A DNA stretch of 64,000 nt from the NCBI RefSeq assembly GCF_007746795.1, contig NZ_CP036343.1, forward strand, positions 7,859,310 through 7,923,309, written 5' to 3'. The stretch is from Gimesia algae. GTDB lineage: Bacteria > Planctomycetota > Planctomycetia > Planctomycetales > Planctomycetaceae. The first letter of the stretch is position 1. Each line of letters starts with the position of its first letter. The translations under genes and the position numbers were made by a program. The notes beneath the pieces are model-generated. The model was given only the letters and a program-made list of their open reading frames with translations, had not been told where the DNA came from and made no database searches. This document shows positions 26,920 through 36,670 of the stretch, piece after piece.

Positions 26920-27777
26920 TCAGACGCCGAAAACTTCTTCGAGCGCAGCCCGCATGACTTTGGGATCGGGGTCCACGCCGGTCCAGAGTTGAAAACCGAT
27001 CACGCCCTGGTTGACCAGCATGCCCAGGCCGTCGAGCGTCGGACAGCCGATTTTGGCTGCTTCACGGAGCAGATGGGTTTCGGGAGGATTGGGGATCACG
27101 TCCGAGATAATCATGTTCGGTTTGAGTGAACTGAAATCGAGGGGGAAGACCGCGTCCACATCAGGATACAGGCCAATTGAGGTGGCGTTGATGACGACAT
27201 CGACATCATCAGCCAAAGTAAAATCGCCGTCCCATAATTCGAAGCGGGTGCGCACTTCGGTTTTTTCATTCAGCAGCTTCACCAGCGCTGCGCCGCGCTC
27301 GGCACTGCGATTCACGATGGTGATTTCCGCTGCTCCCGCGAGTGCCGTCTCCACGCCAATCGCCCGGGCTGCTCCGCCGGCACCGAACATCACAATCTTC
27401 TTCCCCTGCGGATCGGTCACTTCTTTTAATGACTGTACGAAACCTTTGCCATCCGTATTATCACCCAGCAGGTGATCGCCCTGGCGGACAATACAGTTGA
27501 CGGCTCCCATCATCGCCGCCGCATCGCTGATGCCGTCCAGGTATTGAATGACTTCGACTTTATGGGGAATCGTCAGATTGGCCCCGCGAAAGCCCATCGC
27601 CCGCAAACCTTCAACCGCCTGTTCCAGATTTTCAGGCGCGACCTCAATCGTCAGATACCGCCATTCCAGACCACAAGCTTGGTAAGCCGCCTCAATCATA
27701 CACTGGGTCGGGTTCTCTGCCACTGGCTGCCCGAAAACGCACGTCAGTTCCTGCTTGAAATTCAACGGCTTCGTCAT
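26920..27777 (-). CDS. aroE: Shikimate dehydrogenase (divergent substrate motif)
   Basis: Reduces 3-dehydroshikimate to shikimate with NADPH. 285 residues. The catalytic Lys73 in NLTIPHK, Asp109 in NTDGKGF and the NADP loop GAGGAARA (132-139) are present, as is GLGMLVNQG near the end. The N-terminal substrate motif is changed: where typical AroE has P-[IV]-x-H-S-x-S-P, this protein has P18-V-A-E-N-P-T24-Q, losing one of two shikimate-binding serines and replacing the other by Thr. Start at 27777 is preferred over a longer frame to 27810. Convergent with nothing; alone on its strand. Confidence 0.88.
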   Translation of the reverse strand: MTKPLNFKQELTCVFGQPVAENPTQCMIEAAYQACGLEWRYLTIEVAPENLEQAVEGLRAMGFRGANLTIPHKVEVIQYLDGISDAAAMMGAVNCIVRQGDHLLGDNTDGKGFVQSLKEVTDPQGKKIVMFGAGGAARAIGVETALAGAAEITIVNRSAERGAALVKLLNEKTEVRTRFELWDGDFTLADDVDVVINATSIGLYPDVDAVFPLDFSSLKPNMIISDVIPNPPETHLLREAAKIGCPTLDGLGMLVNQGVIGFQLWTGVDPDPKVMRAALEEVFGV

Positions 27778-27923
27778 GATGTCACAAGTTCCTGAATTCG
27801 AGTTGAGCAAAAAGCGAGGGAGTGGAATGGATCTGAGCTGCCTTCAGAAAGTCCGAATAAGAGAGTCCATCATACGCAGGTCCGTTTCAAGTCACAACTT
27901 TACCCGATCCTCCGCTTCCCTGA

Positions 27924-29213
27924 TTGCAGCCGGTCCACTTCCCGCGTAAACTGAAAGCTTTAATAGCGACTCTCTCAGTCACATTTGGAAATTTGTCCGA
28001 AAGAACTCCACGTTTGAAAAAACGAGTATTTATCACCCTGGCAGTACTTTTGATTCTGTTGCCTGTCTGCATTTATTTTTTTGTGGGCTGGAACGTGAGA
28101 TCCAATGCGCATGTCACCCTGAGTCGCGCACAGCGGTTTCTGGCAGAAGGCAAGCCGGACGTTGCCCTGGAAGAAATAGACTGGCTCCGCTGGTTCGAAC
28201 CCGATCAACGCCGCGCGCAACTTCTGGCGGGTGAATGTTTTTTTGTGAAAAAGGATTATCCGGCGGCGATCAAGGCGCTCGCTCAAATAAGCGAAACCTC
28301 TCCTGATTACCGTCGCGCCTCGTTTGCGCTGGCACGCAGCTACGAAAGTATCGCAAAGCTGGCCGAGGCAGAACGGATTTTAAAAGCGCATCTGACTGCC
28401 TTTCCCGATTCGCAGGAAGCGGTCACACAGTTGCAGTGGATCTATTTCAATCAGATTCGTCTGCGCGAGTTGGAAAACCTGCTGGAGCGCAGCCTGGAGA
28501 CCTGCCCGAACCAGTTCCTCCAGTTGTATCATCTGCTGAATACCGAACATAAAAATCCGATCGCGCAGGAATCGATCAAACTGTTGAACCGCATCAATGA
28601 GAAAGAACCGGGGCAGCCCTCCATTATGCGGGCCCTTGGTTATTGTCACTGGAAGCTGGGAGAGATCGAGCAGGCAAAATCCTATCTGGAAGCGGCTCGA
28701 AAGGCGGAACCAGAAAACACGGAAACAATGCTGGTCCTCTTCGAATTTTATCTCGAACTGGGAGAACTGGAAACAGTCCAGCGGTTGTTGACGGAATTAG
28801 AACAGCAGTCAGAAGATTTTCAGAGGCAGCTCCAGCAGGATGATCGCTGGCTGTGGCTGCAGAGTCGGCTGGAACAGCAGCAGGGGAAAAACTCTGCTGC
28901 GCTGGAATCCATTCAGACAGCTTCGCGTCTGCATCCGGAAGAGATCAAATATCTGCAGCAGGAAGCCATGCTGCTGCAGGCGCTGGGCAAAAAAGCAGAG
29001 GCGGCAGAGAAATTTCAACGCGTCAAGCAGCTGGCCGCCAGTCATCGGGAGCTGTATAAAATCGTCTCCAGCGGTGCGCTGGAATCACCGGACGTGCAGC
29101 TGGCCCAGGAAATCGCAGGTCACCTGAAAATACTGGGCCAGCAGAAGCAGGCAGCTGCCTGGCAAAATCTGGTACAACAATTCCAAAGTCGGCAGCCCAC
29201 GCCGACTCGCTGA
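27924..29213 (+). CDS. Membrane-anchored TPR protein
   Basis: About 429 residues. A basic N-terminus is followed by one membrane segment (about 34-55), then five to eight TPR-like helical pairs through the rest of the protein, so the repeats probably lie outside the cytoplasm. It resembles planctomycete periplasmic scaffold proteins of unknown partner. The start is uncertain: TTG at 27924 opens the frame, but TTG at 27993 after TTTGGAAA is equally likely and would still keep the membrane segment. It is convergent with metF, 22 bases apart. Confidence 0.75.
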   Translation: MQPVHFPRKLKALIATLSVTFGNLSERTPRLKKRVFITLAVLLILLPVCIYFFVGWNVRSNAHVTLSRAQRFLAEGKPDVALEEIDWLRWFEPDQRRAQLLAGECFFVKKDYPAAIKALAQISETSPDYRRASFALARSYESIAKLAEAERILKAHLTAFPDSQEAVTQLQWIYFNQIRLRELENLLERSLETCPNQFLQLYHLLNTEHKNPIAQESIKLLNRINEKEPGQPSIMRALGYCHWKLGEIEQAKSYLEAARKAEPENTETMLVLFEFYLELGELETVQRLLTELEQQSEDFQRQLQQDDRWLWLQSRLEQQQGKNSAALESIQTASRLHPEEIKYLQQEAMLLQALGKKAEAAEKFQRVKQLAASHRELYKIVSSGALESPDVQLAQEIAGHLKILGQQKQAAAWQNLVQQFQSRQPTPTR

Positions 29214-29235
29214 TTCACGCTGGCAGCGTCCCTGA

Positions 29236-30129
29236 CTACGTTGCAATATTCTCCTGGGTCTCCGGAAAACCGAGGGCATCGAATATCCGTTTGCAGGCCT
29301 GTGAACGATTCAAGACATAAAAGTGGATCCCGGGCACACCCTCTTTGATCAACTGCTCGCACTGGCGGATCGCATATTCCACCCCAATCTCAAACTGGGC
29401 CTCCAGATCATCTTGCGCCGCTTCCAGTTGGCCTACCAGATCGGCGGGGAACTCGGAGCTGCACATCGACATGATACGCTGAATCCGTCGATACTCGGTG
29501 ATCGGCATGATTCCAGGAATGATCGGTCGGTCGATTCCCGCTTGCGAACATCGTTCGCGAAATTGATAAAAGTGTTCGTTGTTGAAAAACAGTTGCGTGT
29601 AAATCGCATCAGCGCCGGCATCTACTTTCCGTTTCAGGTTTGTCAGGTCAACGTTCGCGTCCGACGCTTCCGGGTGACACTCCGGATAGCCGGCAACGCC
29701 AATTCCCATCTTGGGAAAATGTTCTCGAATCAGTGTGACCAGCTCATTGGCATACTTCAGCCCCCCATCCGCGGGAACAAACGTTTCCTGCCCGGCAGGA
29801 GGGTCACCCCTCAAGGCCATGATATTAGTGATGCCTGCATCGAAGGCGTTCTGCAGCCACTCGACCAGTTCCTCACGGGTCGAATTTACACAGGTGAAAT
29901 GCGCCGTTGCTGTATTATGCAACTGATTCTGGATCAGCGCACACAATTCGATGGTCCGTTTACTGGTAGACCCCCCGGCTCCATAAGTACAGGAAACAAA
30001 AGCGGGTTGATAACGGATCAGCTCCTCCAGCGTTTTAAACAGCTCTGCATCACCACTTTCATTGCGTGGAGGAAAGATTTCCACAGAGAGGCCAAAAGTC
30101 CCATCCCGGTATAATTCACTGATTTGCAT
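29236..30129 (-). CDS. metF: 5,10-methylenetetrahydrofolate reductase
   Basis: Reduces methylene-THF to methyl-THF for methionine synthesis, using FAD. 297 residues. SVEIFPPR carries the catalytic Glu17; TYGAGGSTSKRT, ALRGDPPAG, GVAGYPECHPEA and TQLFFNNEHFYQF are all conserved FAD/substrate blocks. Length and motifs fit bacterial MetF. Divergently transcribed from ahcY across a 474-bp region, joining two methionine-cycle steps. Confidence 0.95.
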   Translation of the reverse strand: MQISELYRDGTFGLSVEIFPPRNESGDAELFKTLEELIRYQPAFVSCTYGAGGSTSKRTIELCALIQNQLHNTATAHFTCVNSTREELVEWLQNAFDAGITNIMALRGDPPAGQETFVPADGGLKYANELVTLIREHFPKMGIGVAGYPECHPEASDANVDLTNLKRKVDAGADAIYTQLFFNNEHFYQFRERCSQAGIDRPIIPGIMPITEYRRIQRIMSMCSSEFPADLVGQLEAAQDDLEAQFEIGVEYAIRQCEQLIKEGVPGIHFYVLNRSQACKRIFDALGFPETQENIAT

Positions 30130-30603
30130 TGTGTTTTCTTGTCTTTAGAGGGTTTAAATTCGTCTGCTTTGATCTAAAATCTGACAGGCTGACTGTGGCG
30201 TAGTGTATAAATTATGTGCTTTGCAGGTCAATAAACCATTAATTTCTATTGCCAGTCTGCTTCGTATTACCTATCTTGCTGTGAGCATAGGTGAATATTT
30301 CACGTTTTTCAGTTGACTTATCCAGCTCCGGCAGTCTGTTGTCTTTACAAACAGGAGCATGAGCAATCATCTATCAAGGCCGTCTAAATCCTTCAGAAAT
30401 GGAGACATCCATCTGAAGAAACAAGCCAGATGGAATCGATTTCAGAGCAGTGTGACTCTGTTACCTTTAATCATAGCCGAATCTACTGATCCTGATCAGT
30501 GGAATTCATTCTGTTAGTATAAAAATGCCATGGTTCAAGTCGGTTTCTACTTGAATCGAAGTCATATACTCCCCTTTTCCAATTGAATCAACAAGGATTG
30601 AGA
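30130..30603. other. Divergent metF/ahcY regulatory region
   Basis: No gene is supported. It contains a perfect 16-base palindrome (30486-30501) and a 7-bp hairpin (30409-30433). I looked for the S-adenosylhomocysteine riboswitch pattern that often precedes ahcY and did not find it. Confidence 0.5.
30486..30501. promoter_or_regulatory. 16-bp palindrome upstream of ahcY (possible operator)
   Basis: ACTGATC-CT-GATCAGT is a perfect inverted repeat with a two-base centre, 103 bases before the ahcY start. An AT-rich TATAAA-like stretch follows about 20 bases downstream. It fits a dimeric repressor site for methionine/SAM or SAH control, but the regulator is unknown and chance remains possible. 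Confidence 0.4.
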
Positions 30604-31935
<1,332 letters not shown>

Positions 31936-31967
31936 AAGCGATCGTACTCTGAAAACTGCATTCTGCA

Positions 31968-32014
31968 AAACCCTCCGGATTAACGTTCATCGTGATCCGG
32001 AGGGTTTGTTTTTT
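31968..32014 (+). terminator. Intrinsic terminator after ahcY
   Basis: The 13-bp stem AAACCCTCCGGAT/ATCCGGAGGGTTT (31968-31980 with 31995-32007) is followed by GTTTTTT. Confidence 0.92.
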
Positions 32015-32130
32015 ACCTAGAGAAAACTTTGATTGTCTCTTTGTGAATGAGTTTTTATAATCTCAGAAGCTTACTGGAGTTAAGCCAGATCCTGCAACAG
32101 ATTTCTTTTCGAACAGAGAAAGACCGCTTC

Positions 32131-33150
32131 ATGACACACATCACTTCACGCCGTGACTTTCTGAAACATACATCCGCATTCACTGCCGGGCTCGCATTTT
32201 CCAGCTGGGCCAGTTCCGCTCAGGCAACAACTGCGCTCAACCAGCCGCTGTTTGACATTTCACTGGCCGAATGGTCTCTACATCGCGCATTGCGTGGGGG
32301 GAAGCTCGATAACCTTGACTTTGCGAAGGTCACCAAAGAAGAGTTTGGCATCAATGCGGTCGAATATGTAAACCAGTTCTTCAAAGATAAAGCCAACGAT
32401 GAAAAATATCTGGCTGAGATGAACAAGCGGGCCGCTGATGTCGGCGTGAAAAATGTGTTGATCATGATTGATGGAGAAGGGGCGCTCGGCGATCCCGATG
32501 CAAAGAAACGGGCCCAGGCGATTAAAAATCATCACAAGTGGGTGACTGCTGCCAAAACACTCGGCTGTCATTCCATTCGTGTGAACGCCCGCAGCAATGG
32601 CAGTTACGAAGAACAGCAAAAACTGGCCGCCGATGGCCTGCGTCGCCTGACCAAGTATGCAATGAAATACGGCATCAATGTGCTGGTGGAGAATCATGGC
32701 GGCCTCTCTTCCAATGGAGCCTGGCTGGCTGGCGTGATGAAAATGGTCAACCTGCCCGAATGTGGAACACTGCCGGACTTCGGTAATTTCGTACTCGATC
32801 GTAAAACAGGCGAACAATATGATCGCTATAAAGGGGTTAAAGAACTGATGCCTTACGCCAAGGCCGTCAGTGCCAAAACTCACGATTTCAACAAAGACGG
32901 AGATGAAATCAATACGGACTACATGAAGATGATGCAGATCGTCCTCGACGCCGGTTACCATGGATATGTGGGGATTGAATACGAGGGCAAGGTACTCGAC
33001 GAATACGCCGGTATCAAAGCCAGCAAAAAGCTGCTGCTCAAAGTCCGGGAAGAACTGACTCCGGAAGAGACTGCCGATCCCTGCTGCCCTCAGGAAAGTT
33101 ACTACGCTCCCCGACGTGGTCTGTTCCGTCGCCGTCTGTTTCGCAGATAA
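32131..33150 (+). CDS. Tat-exported sugar phosphate isomerase/epimerase-like protein
   Basis: 339 residues. The twin-arginine signal is [16 protein letters not shown]. The mature part is a xylose-isomerase-like TIM barrel with [40 protein letters not shown] and GIEYEGK as strand-end residues; the E/H/D positions match metal sites of this superfamily. A C-terminal tail after [12 protein letters not shown] ends in [13 protein letters not shown], an arginine-rich ending seen in many planctomycete exported proteins. The substrate is unknown; a role in sugar or inositol turnover outside the cytoplasm is inference. The start at 32131 fits the Tat signal; a longer frame from 32047 does not. Confidence 0.8.
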   Translation: MTHITSRRDFLKHTSAFTAGLAFSSWASSAQATTALNQPLFDISLAEWSLHRALRGGKLDNLDFAKVTKEEFGINAVEYVNQFFKDKANDEKYLAEMNKRAADVGVKNVLIMIDGEGALGDPDAKKRAQAIKNHHKWVTAAKTLGCHSIRVNARSNGSYEEQQKLAADGLRRLTKYAMKYGINVLVENHGGLSSNGAWLAGVMKMVNLPECGTLPDFGNFVLDRKTGEQYDRYKGVKELMPYAKAVSAKTHDFNKDGDEINTDYMKMMQIVLDAGYHGYVGIEYEGKVLDEYAGIKASKKLLLKVREELTPEETADPCCPQESYYAPRRGLFRRRLFRR

Positions 33151-33175
33151 GTCGCGGCGACATACTGCCTGATCC

Positions 33176-33217
33176 AAAAAAAACGCCCCAGTGTCGAAGT
33201 GACAACTGGGGCGTTTT
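33176..33217. terminator. Bidirectional terminator between the isomerase-like and desaturase genes
   Basis: The stem AAACGCCCCAGT/ACTGGGGCGTTT (33181-33192 with 33205-33216) has an A-run on the left and T-run on the right, so it can serve both convergent genes. Confidence 0.9.
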
Positions 33218-33233
33218 GTGTATCTCGATTTTG

Positions 33234-34280
33234 TTACGAGGCCCGATGGACCTTAGAGACATCACGATCAGAGAGAATCTCGCGTGCGACATCCGTCACA
33301 AAGTTATCTGCACCCAGCCATTTTTCTTTTTTCGGAGCAGGGGCCCCGACGTTCATTCCGACACCCGGATTCCATAAAGCGGGCAGGGTATGTTTAATGG
33401 CTGACATATAAGTTGTGAACACAGGATACTTCGTGTCAGGATTATCCTGCTGGTAATTATCCATCTTTTCCACAAGCTTGTTATGAGCAATTTTGGGATG
33501 TCGATGGTGAGGGCCATGCACGAAAATATCAAAGTTAATATAAGTACAGACGCGGGTAATCAGGTTGGAACCAATCACAGTGCGTGTACCCAGCAGGGGA
33601 TCGTAACTCTGCATTCCCAGATGTTCTGTATATTTGCGAAAGGTCTGAATCACGCTGGCAATCCAGTGGGGAATTACCCAGGCCATCAGGAAGGGAACCC
33701 AGACGGAAAACCAGGTAACGGCACCCAGAATGGCTGCCCAGACGACCGCCATAACCGCGTATTCAATCCGCATGGTTTTGATCACCTTGGGATTTTTGAC
33801 TGGTGTGTTTTTACTGAAGCAAAGGCGGCTGTAAACAAATGGGGAAGTCACGAATCCCAATGGCAGTTCCAGCCAGCAGAAAATGCGACGAAACGTCAGG
33901 GATGTTGTCGGATCCGAATAAGGCCACAATTCCCAGTCACCTGGTTTATTCAAGTATGCATGATGGCGAATATGGGCTTCCCGGTAGGCAGTGTAAGACA
34001 CAAACAGCATTGTGCCAATGGCACGGCCCAGCATGATACTTACCCAGGGCTTGCCACATATGCTCTGATGGGATGTTTCATGGAAACAACTCGACCAGCA
34101 GAACATGCTGTAGGCAGCAACCAGTGTACAACCTACCACAAACGGCCAGGCTGTTGTCGGCCACTGCAGAGCCAGAGCCGTAATGGCTGCTGAACCAAAC
34201 AGAGAATGTAAAAAACGGGGAGTTGTCGACTTAGTCTCGAGATCAGTAATCTCTTTGGCGGTAAAATGTGTAACCGACAT
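33234..34280 (-). CDS. Fatty acid desaturase family membrane enzyme
   Basis: 348 residues. The three histidine boxes of the di-iron desaturase superfamily are present: HETSHQ (67-72), HIRHH (103-107) and HGPHHRHP (255-262). Several hydrophobic segments surround them. The likely reaction is oxygen-dependent double-bond insertion into an acyl chain or a related lipid/carotenoid. A near-perfect AGGAGGT lies seven bases before the ATG, so strong translation is expected. It is followed by the shared terminator. Confidence 0.87.
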   Translation of the reverse strand: MSVTHFTAKEITDLETKSTTPRFLHSLFGSAAITALALQWPTTAWPFVVGCTLVAAYSMFCWSSCFHETSHQSICGKPWVSIMLGRAIGTMLFVSYTAYREAHIRHHAYLNKPGDWELWPYSDPTTSLTFRRIFCWLELPLGFVTSPFVYSRLCFSKNTPVKNPKVIKTMRIEYAVMAVVWAAILGAVTWFSVWVPFLMAWVIPHWIASVIQTFRKYTEHLGMQSYDPLLGTRTVIGSNLITRVCTYINFDIFVHGPHHRHPKIAHNKLVEKMDNYQQDNPDTKYPVFTTYMSAIKHTLPALWNPGVGMNVGAPAPKKEKWLGADNFVTDVAREILSDRDVSKVHRAS

Positions 34281-34603
34281 GGCACGTACCTCCTGGTTGT
34301 GCTCAAACTTTCAAAACGGCTCGTTAAAATACGTATCGGAAAGTTGAGTCCAAAGACCATCAAGTGAAATGCAACATTTAGCCCACTTCACATTGAGACT
34401 CAGTAGTTTCTGCCTAAGCTACCCATTCTCTCCGACACAATAACAATAAGTCGAAAAAACGGATGATGCATAATTGAAACACGTAACAAAACAGGTATTT
34501 TACACATTAAAGGACATCTACACAGAATACAACGATTTTATTGGTTGTGCAGAAGAAATGTGAGCAGATTGTGTTCCAGTGGACAAAGTGAACTACCGAA
34601 AGA
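34281..34603. other. Intergenic region upstream of the desaturase
   Basis: AT-rich, no gene supported. It should carry the desaturase promoter. No repeat or terminator is clear. Confidence 0.4.
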
Positions 34604-36085
34604 TTATTGCTTTGGGGGAGGGAGATAGAGGTAAGAATCGGGAAACAGCTGTTTTGTCATCAAAATCGTCTTGGATTTGCCGCCATTCCAGATATCCCAT
34701 TGTGGATCGGCATATTTGGAAAAAAACTGATCCAGTCGTTGTTTGAGTTCCTTCCTGGTCTTTTGGGAAGCAGGCTGGTCAATCAGGTTGCTATGTTCCT
34801 GTGGATCAGCGACCAGATGATACAGCTCGTTGGGTGATTCATGGAAGCGCTCGATATACTTCCAGTCCCTTGTACGAATGGAGCGGACATTTTCGAATTC
34901 GTAATATACGACCTCTGACCAGGGAATCTGTTCTCCTTTGAGGACCGGTGCGAAATTACGCCCTGGTATTGCTGGCTTCGCGGGAATTTTATCTTCTAAT
35001 CCCAGATAATTCAGTAACGTAGGATATACATCGTAATTAGCGACCATCATATCCTGGCTTGCTCCAGAGATAATTTTTCCCGGCTGAGAAAAGATGAGCG
35101 GGATGGTCATGGTCCAGTCGAACGCGGTCAACGGTCGCGTGTGATCGCCCATGCCCCAGTAACCACTGTGGCCTCCTGACAATCCCTGGTCTGCTGTGAA
35201 AATCACCAGCGTTTTTTCTCGTAATCCCAGATCTTTGAGCGTCTGCATAATCCGGCCGACCCCATCATCCACGCCAGAAACTTCGGCTGCGTATTTACGA
35301 ATAATCCCCAAGTCACCAATCCAGTCTCCGTAATTAAAATTCCAGGGCTGTGCTTTCTCTCGGGGAAACGAAGGAAAGGTCATCTTTTCATAGTCTGCTT
35401 TGAACCGGTTGCGAATCGGTTCTTTCATCGCCGAACCTAAACCGTAAGGACCGTTGTAAGCCAGGAACAGAAAAAACGGCTTTTCCTGATTCTGCTTGAT
35501 GAAATCAACTCCATGCTGAGTCCAGAGGTCGGTGAGGTAGGTCGGTTCCTTGCGGATTTTTTCATCTTCAATCACTTCCTGATCATAAAAACCAGCGCTG
35601 GATCCATGTGGTTTGGTTATCCAGTAAGAGAACCCTTCCTGTGGAGACAGGTTATCTCCCAGATGCCATTTTCCCGAGAGACCACAGACATAGCCTGCGT
35701 CATGCAGTATCTGCGGAATCGACTGGAACTCCTCCAGGGTATTATATGAATCGGGGCCAGTTTGAATTCGAGGCCTGAGATAACAGTGCACCCCATGCTG
35801 GCAGGGCATCAGACCAGTCAGAAAAGTGGCGCGGGTCGGAGAACAGACAGCGTTATTTGCAAACGCGCGGGTAAACAGGGTTCCCTCTTTCGCCAGCTGG
35901 TCGATGTGCGGCGTTTTGATATCCTTGTTTCCGTAGCAGCCCAGAGTCCACTCACCATGGTTGTCTGTCATGATGATGACGACGTTGGGACGCTTCTGTT
36001 CCGCCGCCGCAAGCAGCTCCATAGAACTGAAATTCAACAGTAGCAGCAGACAGAAATACCGGGCAGCAGAATATAACTGGTACAT
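34604..36085 (-). CDS. Secreted sulfatase
   Basis: 493 residues. A signal peptide is followed by the sulfatase fold: VVIIMTDNHG with metal-binding Asp residues, the modification motif CSPTR at 81-85 (Cys81 is converted to formylglycine), and FTADQGLSGGHSGYWG for the second metal site. Planctomycetes carry many such enzymes for desulfation of marine algal polysaccharides. The start at 36085 has GGAG nine bases upstream; a longer frame to 36130 has no better support. Its maturation enzyme is not in this window. Confidence 0.92.
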   Translation of the reverse strand: MYQLYSAARYFCLLLLLNFSSMELLAAAEQKRPNVVIIMTDNHGEWTLGCYGNKDIKTPHIDQLAKEGTLFTRAFANNAVCSPTRATFLTGLMPCQHGVHCYLRPRIQTGPDSYNTLEEFQSIPQILHDAGYVCGLSGKWHLGDNLSPQEGFSYWITKPHGSSAGFYDQEVIEDEKIRKEPTYLTDLWTQHGVDFIKQNQEKPFFLFLAYNGPYGLGSAMKEPIRNRFKADYEKMTFPSFPREKAQPWNFNYGDWIGDLGIIRKYAAEVSGVDDGVGRIMQTLKDLGLREKTLVIFTADQGLSGGHSGYWGMGDHTRPLTAFDWTMTIPLIFSQPGKIISGASQDMMVANYDVYPTLLNYLGLEDKIPAKPAIPGRNFAPVLKGEQIPWSEVVYYEFENVRSIRTRDWKYIERFHESPNELYHLVADPQEHSNLIDQPASQKTRKELKQRLDQFFSKYADPQWDIWNGGKSKTILMTKQLFPDSYLYLPPPKQ

Positions 36086-36238
36086 GATGGCAGTTCTCCA
36101 GGATATCAAATGTAACAACGTTGATATCAAGCATGTCTCATCACCACCCGCTTTTCAAGCTGTACTCTTATCACAGCAGTGTTTTTAGCGAAAAACGGGA
36201 ACGCCAGAGATGCGATCTGAACACAGGCTAGAGCGCAT

Positions 36239-36325
36239 CACACTTAACCATAGTGTCTGTCACTCTAATATACTCAGTCCAAATGGATCCGGAGACGCTA
36301 CAGTAAAACGGGAGACAGTCTAATA
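36239..36325. repeat. Copy 2 of the ~86-bp imperfect intergenic repeat
   Basis: Same-orientation partner of 3622-3707 (GTCCAAA...GGAGACGCTAC...AAAAC...TCTAA). Its right end covers the slyX stop codon at 36320-36322, so the copy is not free of a coding context. No function is known. Confidence 0.5.
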
Positions 36326-36553
36326 ATGCGGCGGCTTGTCCTGCACTGGATCAGGCCCCTCGTCTTCCACTTCCAGAGCTCCCATACGCAAATCCAGGAG
36401 TTTCAAAGACTTGCTCAATGTATCCACGATGGTATTCTGCTGCAGCAATGCTTCATTTAACTGTTCGACATCGTGCTGCAGATGCATCAACACAGATTCG
36501 ACCTGAGTCAAACGTGAGATCAGTTCTTCCAGACGGGAAGTATTCTCAGCCAT
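36320..36553 (-). CDS. slyX: SlyX family protein
   Basis: 77 residues, almost entirely a heptad-repeat coiled coil (EELISRLTQVESVLMHLQHDVEQLNEALL), ending in the family's signature PPHY. SlyX is widespread but its function is unknown; in E. coli it lies near the FKBP gene slyD. The only FKBP gene in this window is about 4.5 kb away. Confidence 0.85.
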   Translation of the reverse strand: MAENTSRLEELISRLTQVESVLMHLQHDVEQLNEALLQQNTIVDTLSKSLKLLDLRMGALEVEDEGPDPVQDKPPHY

Positions 36554-36670
36554 GGTGAAAATCGCCTTTCAGGGAAGCTGCTTTTCTTATACAGTTTGTG
36601 GGTTAAGATACGACTTGGATTTTATTGACTCGCGTTCGACTTTGAAACAACCTGAAAGGTCCGATTCACC

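Noticed and set aside
30130-30603. S-adenosylhomocysteine riboswitch upstream of ahcY
   Set aside because: The conserved core expected for that class was not found by reading; a palindrome is reported instead.
32278-33177. Minus-strand open frame of 299 codons
   Set aside because: Antisense to the exported isomerase-like gene, which has a clear signal and fold.
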